This document shows positions 51,901 to 58,500 of a stretch of 64,000 bases of DNA, piece by piece. The translations under genes and the position numbers were made by a program. The notes under the pieces are model-generated. The model did no database searches, had not been told where the DNA came from, and saw only the letters and a list, made by a program, of their open reading frames with translations. Location: contig CAIIXF020000005.1 in the NCBI GenBank assembly GCA_903813345.2, forward strand, positions 32,739,375 through 32,803,374. Reading direction: 5' to 3'. This DNA comes from Owenia fusiformis (lineage: Eukaryota; Annelida; Polychaeta; Sabellida; Oweniidae). Each line of letters starts with the position of its first letter. The first letter of the stretch is position 1.

Positions 51901-54753
51901 GTTACTGAGGAAACTGTGAAAGAGCGTGTAAAGCCTTTGTTCTACACTCGTATGAAGCTCGGAGAGTTTGATCCACCGTCACTCAACCCATATAAATCGA
52001 TAGACAGGTCTATTATCCAGAGCCCTGCCCATCAAGCCCTGTCATTAAGAGCTGCAATGGAATCGTTTGTACTTTTAAAGAATGAAGCTAACATGTTACC
52101 TTTGAAAGGTTCTGTAAAATATGGGGCTGTAAGTATATGTATGTATGTATGTAAATTTGTTTAGATACATTATGTAACTAATAAATACCAGAGTGAAATT
52201 AGTTGTTTTATTCACCATACTTGTAGTGTTGAAACTTAGATTCGAAATGGGTTAGATTCCCTTGAATAAACAATTTGAACTGTACATCATTAATTTTTAT
52301 TCATTATCAAGTTAAAACTATGACAATTACAACATTATATAAATCTCACTGTTGAATTCCAAATATTTATTAGATTCTTTTACAAATATCCAAACATTTT
52401 TTTAGTTTCATTGTAGGATTGTTTAGCTTGTCAAAGTTTGTAAGTTTTAATTTTGATAAACTGCTTTTCTGACAATCTGTTTTCAAATTTATGCAAGCTT
52501 ATAGGTCTGACATTTTTAACGTTGGATTTTAGATTCTTGGTCCATTTGCGGACAATCCCGATCAGATGTTTGGAGACTATACTGCCAAACCAGATGCCAA
52601 GTATATCACAACCCCCATGTCTAGTCTTACTGATGTTATAGCAGACAAGACATATTACAAACAGCTATGTGATAACAGTGATCCTCATTGTTCTACTTAC
52701 ACACAAGCAGCTCTACAAGACCTGGTACAGTATGCTGACATTGTTGTGCTATGTCTAGGAACAGGTGATTGTGTTTGCTACATTGTGTGCTACATTGCCA
52801 TCTTTTTATGAATTCAATCTTTTTTCAGCTTTTTTTGCTGAATTAATATGTGCAAGTAATGTTGCCATGCATCTCATTGATATGAGAAATATATCTGATC
52901 TGATCCTTAGTTAAGGTTTTTATGTGTAATACAGGACAAGCTGTTGAGGCTGAGGGGAATGACAGGCCTGACATGGAATTACCTGGCAAACAAAAACAAA
53001 TGTTAGATGATGCCATCATGTACAGTAAGTATGATTCTGTACTTTGTTTGTGAAGTTTTTGATAACAATGAATGAGGAAAAAAACAAAAATGTCAGTTTT
53101 AAATCACTATACTGCAACTAATATTTGACACTAATATATTACGCATTTTCATGGCTATAAATTTATGCTAATTATTAGTCTTTTGAAATTTTGCAGCTAC
53201 TTTTGCTTTGTGACTTCTAGAACCTGAAACCTTAATAAAACAGTACTTTGAACCTTCCTACCTTTAATCAGTCATCACTGGACAAAAATATTGAAATCAT
53301 TGAGCGAAATAAATTTCATGTCTATTACATTTTGCATATAAGAACTATTTGAATTTCATGGCTATTGTATTTTGCAAATTTCCTAAAACTCGCGAAAAAT
53401 GTGAAATATAGTAGCACGCAAAAATTATCAGGAGTACAGCATTAGAAATGCAATATTTTCATCAATACTTGAGTAATGTGTATATGTGATTGTTTACAGC
53501 CAAGGGAAAGATCATCTTGCTGTTGTTTAGTGCAGCCCCTCTGGACGTTGCACCAGCTATAGCTTCTGACAAGGTATCTGCAATCATCCATTGTTTCTTC
53601 CCCAGTCAGACTACAGGAGAAGCTATCAGAAGGGTTCTCTTCAATGATGGCCCTGGAAGTAACCCAGCTGGCAGGTTGCCTTTCACTTGGTACTCATCTC
53701 TTGAATATGTGAGTCTGTTATTTAATTGTTGCATTTTCAGATAACTACACTTTTTGGTAATTGAAAATAATTGCTCTTGTAACTTTAGTGATTTAGTAGA
53801 CATTCTGCTTTGTAAAATGTTACAACAGTACATAAATAAAATATGGTTTAATTAAATTGAAATTGTTGCTTGTAGGTGTTACCGATCACAAACTACACTA
53901 TGGTGAATCGAACCTACCGTTACATCCAGGGTGATCCTACACTGCCCTATGGCTATGGTCTTTCATATTCATCATTCAACTACACTTCACTGACCATCAC
54001 TCCAGCTGTTGTTAAGGCAGGCAACAATGTCACTGTAGTTGTAGGTGTGAGGAACATAGGAAAGATTGATGGTGATGAGGTAATTTGGGTTTAAACTTGA
54101 ATGTTGTGTTTTATTGTCATTGCTTTCTTCACATTCAAACAGAAAATACCTAAATCTTTTCTTGGTTTTTCCATTTAGGAAGCTTTATATTTAAAAATAA
54201 TTTATAGGTAATACAGCTGTACATATCATGGGTTGGTGTCCAGGAAGTCATGCCTAAATATCAACTTGCTGGTTTTGACCGTGTTTTCTTGGAAGCCACG
54301 CAAGAAAACTGGTACAAGTTCACAATCACAGCTGAGCAGATGGCTGTCATAGATGATGCTGGCAGACAGACTGTTGTACCATGTATGTTTTGCATCTTGT
54401 TAAATAGAACTTTTAGATGTGTTTATATGTTAAAATGCATTCAAAACACTGTAACCAAATATTACCACTCCTGCTCCTTATCACATTTTTCTGGAGGTCC
54501 CCAGTGAGATTTTTATTATTTGTTTTGCATTCATAGTTGTTTGTTCAGGTAAGTTAAACTTATCTGACCAATACCATTGTATCCATAATGAGAAGTATTA
54601 GATACACATGACTCTGGAGCTTTTAATTCATTTATATATACTCTTCATTTATTTTCAGGTACCATAAATGTGTATGCGGGAGGACAGCAACCCAACCAGA
54701 AGGCATCAGTTGGATCCAATGTACTACAAGGAAACTTCACAATACAGGCATAG
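12943..54753 (+). CDS. Secreted glycoside hydrolase family 3 enzyme, beta-xylosidase/beta-glucosidase-like (12 exon positions)
   Basis: Exons: 12943-13244, 47829-47988, 48328-48498, 48956-49047, 49534-49772 or 50063-50301, 51896-52128, 52533-52764, 52935-53024, 53500-53708, 53876-54079, 54208-54382, 54659-54753. All junctions are GT/AG and phases match, giving about 733 codons. The start ATG sits in a strong context (caaaATGG) and is followed by a hydrophobic signal peptide (about residues 1-20), so the enzyme is probably secreted or lysosomal. GH3 landmarks in order are AASFN at the exon 1/2 junction, LWGRNQETYGEDP (exons 2/3), CKHF (about 189-192), MCSYNSINGVPSCAN (exons 4/5), the nucleophile motif GY(I/V)VSD (Asp about 272), EAEGNDR in exon 8 (a candidate acid/base Glu, inferred), YGYGLSY, and a C-terminal fibronectin-III-like domain (about 610-700). 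The family cleaves beta-linked xylose or glucose; substrate here is unknown. AATAAA lies at 54929. Odd points are a 34.6-kb first intron and a duplicated catalytic exon. Confidence 0.93.
13316..16365. mobile_element. Composite of nested palindromes inside a GGGGCGGATCT-type MITE
   Basis: The outer shell (13316-13472 and 16264-16365) matches the small element at 17880-18085 in style (ggggcggatct start, poly-G end). Within it lie consecutive or nested inverted repeats: 13472-13889 (arms about 135 bp), 13886-14301 (arms about 200 bp, centre about 14094), and 14302-16263 (outer arms about 150 bp). The last encloses 14460-15665, which contains two more foldbacks centred near 14760 and 15345. No coding region is supported; ORFs here are accidental. 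Confidence 0.72.
17056..17760 (-). pseudogene. hAT/ZNF862-like transposase relic (N-terminal half)
   Basis: On the minus strand the longest open piece (17457-17056) contains NVHALVKHGKSFRDFKWLC and SMIVDGATDSSITEQ, typical of the DUF4371-like region of hAT-derived ZNF862/KIAA1586-type proteins. Upstream, up to about 17760 and in other frames, are KFKRHIDSAWAKGRPWL, CPFCMKW and KSKAHMHA, which look like the preceding TTF-type zinc finger. At least two frameshifts and a stop separate the pieces. A poly-G MITE (17880-18085) sits just upstream and may interrupt the 5' part. Confidence 0.6.
17880..18085. mobile_element. Short GGGGCGGATCT/poly-G MITE
   Basis: It starts ggggcggatctgggaacc and ends in a poly-G run followed by agggggctg. 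The body matches the ends of the composite at 13316-16365 (accaacaaggggg, cgcttgc, gggcc runs, gaaattttga). It appears to interrupt the upstream part of the hAT relic. Confidence 0.6.
18340..19990. other. Intron sequence with nothing recognised
   Basis: It contains short ORFs on both strands (for example + 18810-19121, 103 codons), none with family motifs or splice support. Confidence 0.4.
19995..21647 (-). mobile_element. Ty3/gypsy retrotransposon relic (gag start fused to RT)
   Basis: Reading minus from 21647, a gag-like N-terminus (IPANFRFKSEEWKSCIRKF) is followed, after frameshifts, by a pre-RT block (about 20760-20640) with VKANLDKLQ and ATNWVNSIV. RT motifs come next at 20610-20398 (IDSTDLNKCIRY, MSKLDLASSFFQI, NTPWGR) and then the IMIWGSTRDEHDSRL region near 20290. 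The tail (20183-19995) has NGVMADDGRIQAILKMEKP, the usual segment after the RT core. The YxDD box is damaged and the frame is broken many times. Most of gag and the protease are missing. Confidence 0.72.
21956..23255. mobile_element. Transib/RAG-like non-autonomous DNA transposon, copy 1 (1300 bp)
   Basis: The ends are inverted repeats of about 46 bp starting CACGGTGTAT, with two mismatches between the arms. The element is flanked on both sides by the 5-bp duplication AAGAA. Inside, about ten copies of a short motif (AAACGCTCC or its complement) are scattered in both orientations, concentrated near the ends. There is no transposase ORF. A CAC-starting heptamer-like terminus and a 5-bp target duplication are hallmarks of the Transib/RAG superfamily (RAG heptamer CACAGTG). 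Confidence 0.8.
23880..24540 (-). mobile_element. Reverse transcriptase relic, Penelope-like or related non-LTR
   Basis: Minus-strand reading gives GIPIGTDCAPLLADLFLF (about 24490-24430), DRYIDDLLSLDNPKF with a YIDD catalytic box (about 24360), and then FNFDIVNFPHLDSNIPLNP, YGVYVSQFIRYCGAC and KLLGQGYTCKQLKYFL down to 23889. A frame change separates the pieces at about 24245. This RT type is common in marine invertebrate genomes, but I cannot assign the lineage firmly. No endonuclease domain is visible. Confidence 0.6.
25239..25432. repeat. Direct repeat, left copy (about 190 bp)
   Basis: This is nearly identical to 26599-26787, in the same orientation. It starts near tttgcatttgcatgcagca and ends near cagtaattttcat. 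The pair brackets the DIRS-like ORF1 remnant, so it may be a terminal or split direct repeat of that element. Confidence 0.8.
25425..26339 (-). mobile_element. DIRS-like retrotransposon ORF1 (gag-like) remnant
   Basis: On the minus strand the ORF begins MPPKSRKKDCEIGEDILVQF at 26339. It continues through SPFEWAVANARIMAKLVQSG (25903 ORF) and LSHLDIKHLKRKQ to a Cys cluster, YPCKDYNSEVGCSRTTC, near 25440. The pieces lie in at least three frames, so it is dead. The arrangement matches the upstream ORF of DIRS-like (tyrosine-recombinase) retroelements. It is bracketed by two direct repeats of about 190 bp. Confidence 0.55.
26599..26787. repeat. Direct repeat, right copy (about 190 bp)
   Basis: Second copy of the repeat at 25239-25432, with a few base differences. 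The flanking sequences of the two copies differ. Confidence 0.8.
26790..28355. other. Intron sequence with nothing recognised
   Basis: AT-rich, with only short ORFs and a small hairpin (tgttgattaattgcttaatc) near 26972. Confidence 0.4.
28360..29043 (-). mobile_element. LINE ORF1-like remnant (coiled coil plus RRM-like region)
   Basis: On the minus strand, 29043-28807 encodes a coiled-coil-like stretch (IILSLQQMSAMKDDMNDIK, NKMKGTMRSMNDR). 28749-28360 encodes the RNA-binding half, with IHEFVQEKLKLTSGIQGFNR, HKLGVKRDGEIRPIVLHF and NAKNLKGSKLSLYRQYPDEV. This matches the layout of L1/Tx1-type LINE ORF1 proteins. The two parts are in different frames and no ORF2 is seen nearby. Confidence 0.6.
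29132..30391 (-). CDS. Three phase-matched exons of an unrecognised coiled-coil gene (partial)
   Basis: Minus-strand exons 30391-30199, 29799-29717 and 29350-29132 have canonical AG/GT borders and compatible phases. Together they encode about 165 open codons. The first is a coiled coil of heptad type (VRRLEENLGQQDEEIQ, then LMKEVKSLKEANKQLEEK). The second contains FMPTPYSESALRREG and EEALEGD. The third contains KRRAFGLSDGSAVVRFLSW and FTKHQLATG. I recognise no domain. Clean splicing across three exons argues for a real, possibly expressed gene or a young intron-bearing mobile gene. The 5' and 3' ends are not resolved. The hAT-like exons upstream (31200-31925) could belong to it, but the phase at 31203 does not fit simply. 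Confidence 0.5.
31200..31925 (-). pseudogene. hAT transposase-like (ZNF862/KIAA1586-like) exons
   Basis: On the minus strand, about 31920-31765 encodes a stretch with LTQLWCLFQNSPKKM. It is spliced by AAAAAG|GTACAA to an exon starting at 31664 that opens with ACKTRWLSFDKSFEALL, the (C/G)xTRWLS hallmark of hAT-derived proteins. A third block at about 31330-31203 has WEVLPVLSELSSS and PAIDYAKQKLREI before a gtaagc donor. Members of this family are transposase-derived zinc-finger proteins. At its 5' side it abuts a Ty3 pol fragment without a splice signal, so the copy is truncated or chimeric. Confidence 0.55.
31925..33420 (-). mobile_element. Ty3/gypsy pol fragment interrupted by the Transib-like MITE
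   Basis: Minus-strand sequence 33415-33347 encodes DLIASSRGDLGKTAIAKHR. Beyond the MITE, 32095-31925 encodes NTGKTAPIKQQ, FPFHKKKEEEKALKDMLKQG and VLVNKKDGTQ. Together these are the pre-RT region of Ty3/gypsy pol. Removing the MITE and one GTATT copy leaves the two halves adjacent but one base out of frame. The fragment ends abruptly at about 31925, where hAT-like sequence begins. Confidence 0.65.
32096..33346. mobile_element. Transib/RAG-like non-autonomous DNA transposon, copy 2 (1251 bp)
   Basis: This is homologous to the element at 21956 over nearly its whole length. Its right end, read inward, starts CACGGTGTCC; the left end has CACGGTATCC. The flanks carry a 5-bp duplication, GTATT. 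It has inserted into a Ty3 pol fragment whose two halves continue on either side. The same AAACGCTCC motifs occur inside. No coding capacity is seen. Confidence 0.8.
33793..34007. repeat. Direct repeat, copy 1 (about 205 bp), flanking the DIRS-like remnant
   Basis: Nearly identical to 35457-35665, same orientation (core tagcacatgttgtccgctgc). This copy is itself bracketed by a direct repeat of about 31 bp (starting aattaaactcatgtgactt at about 33761 and again at about 34008). It may be a split direct repeat of the DIRS-like element. Confidence 0.8.
34281..34927 (-). mobile_element. DIRS-like element, internally deleted: RT start joined to tyrosine recombinase end
   Basis: Minus 34927-34592 has YSKWENGLSEDNDKDFILNG and YNGFRIIDEDAF, the usual entry to a DIRS-type RT. 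Minus 34595-34281 has FSTLSFRRGGASWGLQCNL, DIIQLMGDWRSSAYQRYLE and KVIKDF-like ends, the C-terminal catalytic part of a tyrosine recombinase with its RxxGA block and nucleophile Tyr. RNase H and most of the RT are missing, so an internal deletion joined the two ends. Confidence 0.7.
35457..35665. repeat. Direct repeat, copy 2 (about 205 bp)
   Basis: Second copy of the repeat at 33793-34007, with only a few differences. It lies about 1.65 kb away, on the other side of the DIRS-like coding remnant. Confidence 0.8.
35882..36793 (-). pseudogene. Tyrosine-recombinase-like C-terminus in two exons, frameshifted
   Basis: The minus-strand exon starting at 36793 (acceptor gtttcag) encodes GVSKTIVRRFITYIKTKEP and SSVGKILVLMSNAAGYTG. 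The exon at 36002-35882 (acceptor tttgcag) encodes QFLAHSEATNTLYYDR and ends with TAA at 35882. The second block has the HS-x2-T-x4-Y pattern expected around the nucleophile Tyr of tyrosine recombinases (Crypton/DIRS-like). The first exon needs a one-base shift near 36560 to read into the second. It could be a domesticated recombinase gene or a Crypton relic. Confidence 0.42.
37625..38500. repeat. AT-rich satellite with about 130-145-bp units rich in TTCTTGAA
   Basis: About six imperfect units share gtgccattttgcacttcaag, attcttgaac and cagaacaaatcttgaac segments. TTCTTGAA occurs about 14 times and its complement TTCAAGAA about 5 times by eye. It lies between the BEN-like gene and the recombinase-like exons, in GH3 intron 1. 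Confidence 0.75.
38865..39624 (-). CDS. Small BEN-domain-like nuclear protein, one A-run frameshift
   Basis: Three exons on the minus strand: 39624-39488, 39329-39065, 38932-38865. The first intron uses a GC donor (AG|GCAAGT), the second GT. The N-terminus begins MAESSIYN and carries repeated TPTKK-type motifs, KKRKP (a likely nuclear localisation signal) and an acidic SDSDSDDE run formed across the first junction. The C-terminus (MITRIVLTAFTSEQLARG ... GKK ... LNAETLQTVEAV) resembles the end of BEN domains, which bind DNA or chromatin proteins. An eight-A run (plus T8 at 39181-39188) throws the frame, so the uncorrected product stops at about 96 residues; with one more A it would be about 156. 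This could be a sequencing indel, a polymorphism or real inactivation. It is nested antisense in GH3 intron 1. The BEN call is by pattern only. Confidence 0.55.
40086..43466 (-). mobile_element. DIRS-like retrotransposon relic with a MITE inserted in it
   Basis: Minus-strand order is as expected for DIRS. 43466-43221 is a gag-like segment with a Cys-rich cluster (HCYSFANKGICNRGKYC). 41473-41237 has the RT entry (RGSVNKGILSADTSVTYQT). About 41140-41000 has LPIGCSSSCSIFESFS and the catalytic HLLDDFLSVGPPNS. 40625-40371 is RNase H (LYTDASGNLGYAGVL, FDISTKELIPIV). 40358-40086 covers the end of RNase H and the start of the recombinase (KNKQTMALQRQLILTCL, VSKLVGDSLATSTKE). Many stops and shifts are present. 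A 1.43-kb MITE (41540-42969) separates gag from RT. Confidence 0.68.
41540..42969. mobile_element. Non-autonomous DNA transposon with internal tandem units
   Basis: It has 12-bp inverted ends, ATGTCCCCACCA, at 41540-41551 and 42958-42969. After a CCATCCGTCC/TGTCTG simple-repeat patch (about 41585-41635), the body consists of about six units of roughly 110-160 bp (starts near 42119, 42278, 42440, 42605, 42722 and 42870). Each opens with GCCATTTTGGATTTTCC or a close variant. It has no coding capacity and is inserted within the DIRS-like relic. Confidence 0.72.
43546..45215 (-). mobile_element. Ty3/gypsy gag relic with an internal 597-bp tandem duplication
   Basis: Minus 45073-44645 and 44476-44048 encode two almost identical gag blocks (FFLAACDAKTYDTLKNVCL, LKLHFKPEPLLIFERYKFG, FVVGLNILKEQNRLIQESEL). 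A zinc-knuckle segment follows (CWRCGGDHKANICRF, then GHLKSRC) at about 44035-43930. Next comes EEDDGSDGAELPLHMLSFTD and DIKDRIRKKTVLSK (about 43850-43720), which normally lies after RNase H. Protease, RT and RNase H are therefore deleted here. Several frameshifts are present. Confidence 0.68.
44016..45209. repeat. Head-to-tail 597-bp tandem duplication
   Basis: Copies are 44016-44612 and 44613-45209, both starting acatctccagcaagttag. I see a single clear base difference (ataact against atagct). The unit is 597 = 3 x 199 bp, so it keeps the gag frame. The near identity points to a recent event or an assembly artefact. Confidence 0.88.
45361..46450 (+). mobile_element. Mariner-type DNA transposon with long inverted repeats and a transposase remnant
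   Basis: The ends are inverted repeats of about 200 bp starting TACAAGGGGTGATCAATAAG (left) and TACGAGGGGTGATCAATAAG (right, read inward); the outer TA fits the mariner target duplication. Between them, + strand 45733-46026 encodes a piece of transposase with GNTLLHMDNAPAHRSQNV, which contains the second catalytic Asp of the DD(34)D triad, followed by a degraded tail. The first catalytic part is deleted, so the copy is inactive. Confidence 0.8.
46830..47111 (-). mobile_element. Gag zinc-knuckle fragment, tandemly duplicated
   Basis: The minus strand near 47010-46925 encodes QCHTFRKQCHYCKGSNHFIHKC, which contains a CX2CX4HX4C zinc knuckle as in Ty3 gag. A second, more decayed copy of the same roughly 95-bp segment lies at about 46830-46920, where + strand ggcatttgtgaataaaatgg is repeated. 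No neighbouring gag or pol is intact. Confidence 0.5.
49534..49772 (+). CDS. GH3 exon 5a: first intact copy of the catalytic-nucleophile exon
   Basis: This 239-nt exon has acceptor ttgttgtag and donor g|gttagt. It completes a Ser codon from exon 4 (ag+t) and ends one base into a Gly codon completed by exon 6 (g+gt). It encodes the end of the GH3 barrel, including INGVPSCANKELL, YEWGFTGY and the nucleophile motif IVSDEGAI. It lies 290 bp upstream of copy 5b and has no stop or frameshift. Confidence 0.88.
50063..50301 (+). CDS. GH3 exon 5b: second intact copy of the catalytic-nucleophile exon
   Basis: This exon has exactly the same length (239 nt) and phases as 5a, with acceptor gattccag and donor g|gtgagt, which is the stronger donor of the two. 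It encodes INGIPSCANKELL, YEWGFTGY and VVSDDGAI. Against 5a it differs at 16 of 79 complete codons. These include the residue just after the nucleophile Asp (D for E) and several residues in the last third. Joining 5a to 5b gives GTA then TAA at once, so both cannot be used together. Confidence 0.88.
50903..51115 (+). pseudogene. Decayed third copy (5c) of the GH3 catalytic exon
   Basis: An AG acceptor-like site at 50901 is followed by sequence that aligns with exons 5a and 5b through the ANKELL, YEWGFTGY and SDD segments. The YEWG Trp codon has become TGA (gaatgagg in place of gaatgggg), and an in-frame TAG follows the SDD codons. The 3' third is closer to 5a (gctgagac is shared) and fades out near 51115. 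I infer an older tandem duplicate that has lost its coding function. Confidence 0.75.
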
Positions 54754-54928
54754 GGCAATACTCAACACTTCTAAAACCATTCCATTATCACATTCAATCA
54801 CATATGTAAACAAAAATAGATCATTTATAGATAGGACTTACAAAGATTGGTCTAGCAATACCACCATGTATTACAAATCACACAAGCACTATTGATTCAA
54901 TTGATGAATTAGACAGGATGTAATATGC

Positions 54929-54934
54929 AATAAA
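54929..54934 (+). terminator. Polyadenylation signal of the GH3 gene
   Basis: AATAAA lies 176 bp after the GH3 stop codon. Further AATAAA hexamers follow downstream before the convergent PRR5 gene. Confidence 0.6.
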
Positions 54935-55583
54935 AGTGCCAAATTTAATGATTTAAATAATGAGTGAAGGATGAATAAATTGTATTAAAAGTACATTAAT
55001 AAATGCTCAATATTTGGAGACTGTGTGCATTATGTACATTCAGTTTTTATTTACCTAATGTACACTATCTCCAATTTTAATTTATAAAAAGATATAAGAT
55101 AATCAAATAATACATAAATATATTGTATCTTAAATACTTATTTTCGTGAAATCTTGGTTTCTCCTTGTGATTCATTAAAATGTCATTCAATCTGAATTTG
55201 TATATAGCTATGTTTAACACAATAAAGATATAAAATAAATGTTTTGTTTATCTTTTATTGCAGAAATATTTTTGAAAGTGTTTATAGTCCCAAATGAAGG
55301 GTTCTGTATGAAGTCAGTCAGTCATTATAGATCAGGTTTGATATACAATTGAGGATTCCTAATATCTTTCTTTGAAAGAGAGATTAAGAATCCTACCATG
55401 TGCAGCAGTCAAATATAGATGGCAGTGCTCCATTATCTCTGAAGATACAAAATGTGCAATTACAGTTTGCAATGTTTGCTATGTGGATATTTGGTGATCA
55501 TTTCTCACTTAAATGAAGCATCTCTGGTCACTTCTTGACATGTGTTCATCAGCTTTTTGAAAAATACCATTTGTCTAAGAATA

Positions 55584-58500
55584 TTACATTGTAAACTTCT
55601 CTTTTGATGCACATTCCTCAACTGTACTTATACTGTGTCTCCGCTCAATGTTATCATTTTCAATGACTGGTTTAAGCATATGTTTAGCTGGATTCGGCTG
55701 ACTATTCTGCCTCATATGTGTCAGTAGTAGATTGCTTGTACTTTTGGAATATTCACTTTGAGAACTGGGGTTTTGTAGGTTTACCTCTGAAAGCATTAAG
55801 CATATGTATAGTGTGTGTTTTCATTTTTTACATTTTTAAATTCATCTAATTATTTATAAAGAATCAGATACCACTAATCCATTTCTGTTTAAATGATAAT
55901 GTATGAATGTTTAAAAAGTGCCGTTTATATTTTGTGGAAAATGTAAGAAGTACATGTATATTCATAGCTATGAAGCACACATGACCTGTGTTTGAATGAT
56001 GTTTTTGTCTTTTCAACCTTCTTACTTTCAAAATGGTGCTTGGCAATGTGTTCATGTCTGTTTCAATCTCTAATTTGTTAATTTTCTATATACATTTAAT
56101 ATGTGAGGTTTTCATACCATCTTCACTGGCAGCATAGTAAGCATTAACAAGTGCTGGAAATTCAGGATCAATTTTACCAATGTAGAGACCTTGAAGTCCC
56201 AGATATGGCACAATATATTTTGCAGTAAGTCTTTCTAGTCTCTTGTAATTTTCACTTGGTGGGGACCCATCTGGTATTGCCTATAAGTACACATTACAAA
56301 GATCTTTGTTGATATAGAAAACACTGCAGAAACACAGTGAGCACTATCAATCTTCATTATTCAGTTATAAAACTGAAAGTGTGGTTACTCTTTTGACTTC
56401 CGGTTTGGACTCCCGTGCAGAAAGCATGACTGCTACATTAGTAAAACAAAGATAAACAAATTTCCCTAAAATTTATTTATGGTGAAACGTAAGGTTATCA
56501 TATATTAGGTGTGTACATTTACAGTCATAGTGAAACAAATTTGAAGTGCTATTTGTGATACTTAAACAACAGGACCAAAATGGTGCTTACAGTATTGTTC
56601 TTATACAATTTAGACAGAAAATTGATAACAAGAAAATTCCAATGGCATAGTTGTAGTAAAAGGAAGTAAATGAAATATAAGCTTGATTTCATAAGTCTGA
56701 AAAAAGAAAATGCATCCATCTTGGGCAGGAGCTATTATTAACTAATGTCAGTCTTGTAATAAACTTCAAAAAAATGTTTTTGGAAGCAGTACAAAATAAA
56801 GTGTTCATAAAATCAAATACCATCATGATTTATGAATAGTTCAGTGTCATTAAAACATTACCTGTAGCACCAGCAGCATCTGTTTCAAGGCAGATGATAT
56901 CAGTAATGGTTCCTCAGATTCCAGATACACTTAAATAAATCAAATGGTTAGGATCCTATTAAATATGAAATAGAAGATTTGAGAAGAAAATACAACCATA
57001 CCAAGGTATTGTATTAAAATAGTTGTAATTATCATTATACTGTACTAATATCCATAGCAATGATAAAAATAAATTTATGAACCATATCAATTCAATAAAG
57101 GATGACCTAAATGTTCCACGCCACGTCAGATTTAGATGTATCAATAAAGAATAGTTTTATTTTTCAAATGTGTCACTACTTTCCTGTATATTCATTTTAT
57201 TCATTTACATGTACCTTCTAAATTTGAGTTGAAAAGAACCGTATCTCTAAATTCTAATAAAGTGGCTTGACGAACTGAGTATTTCTTTATCTGAAATAAT
57301 GAAACACATTAATACACAAATATAATACAAAGTGCAATTAAAAGCACATAATCAAATAATTTATATGCAGGTGATGTTAACAGTTAAGAACAGTCTTGAT
57401 AAATGTTTCGAATTAGTGAGAATTTGAATTATCTATTTGTAAGCAATAAATGTAGCATTGATCCCTCAAGTTCTCCCTTAATAGATGTTAGCTAAATGAA
57501 GTACCTCTATCGGATGTAGAATAGCCTGAAGTAGTGGAAGGATTTCTCTAAAGAAATAGTCCCAAGAATCACCTAGTCTTTCAAGTAATTCAGTATCTAA
57601 AGCGTACACAACATTTGTTCAGAAAATGTCAGAACATTAGGTAAAATCAGATTAAAAAAGACATTGATGTATTACTGGCACTGAATATCTAAGCTTAAGC
57701 GGCAAAATGGAAAAGTGAAAAGAGCATTAAAAACAACAGAAAAATCAACATATAAGAAGAGCACAAGAAGACAGGAAGTTTGTATTATATAAGAATAAAA
57801 AAATGTTTTCTATAATCATGTGAAAATATTTGTATTCAGGAATATGATCGTTATTAGTACTAATAAGTGCACTTACCGTGTAAGTGGTAATTTTGCCTTA
57901 TCATTGAATTTGCCTATTGCCTAATTTTTGCTAGGTTCATGAAAATTAAATGTTGGAAATATCACCTCCATAATGTTATCCAATGGGAAGTTTCTTGTGA
58001 TTAGCAAAATTAAAATTGGAAAAAGATTTTACCATTCTGCAAATTAACCACTCAGATTTAAAACCACTTATACAGTAATCACAATAAATACAATGGCATA
58101 TATCATAACTAGTGTGCTGTAATATTGTTACAGTTTCAAAATGATTACCATTGTCATTTTTGTCATCTCCATGAACAAAGTCTCTCATATCTGCTAATGA
58201 TCTTTTCAATAATTCATTCTGAAAGAATAATTTAGATTTAATTAGAATGCATTTAGAGATCTAATTATTGTCTAATTTAGTAAGACAATGTTAGATAGAA
58301 ATATTATAAAATGCTACATGTACGTAAAGATACAGGAGGCCGTTTCTTAAAAGATTCGTTATTAACGTCATTGTTGATTCACTTGTTAATAACAATTTTT
58401 CCGCTTCTCAAAAGTTAACGATTGGTGATGACATGATTTTTATCGATTTATTCCATGATTGATTTTACAAGTACGAATGGGGGTCGCGTTATTCCATTAA

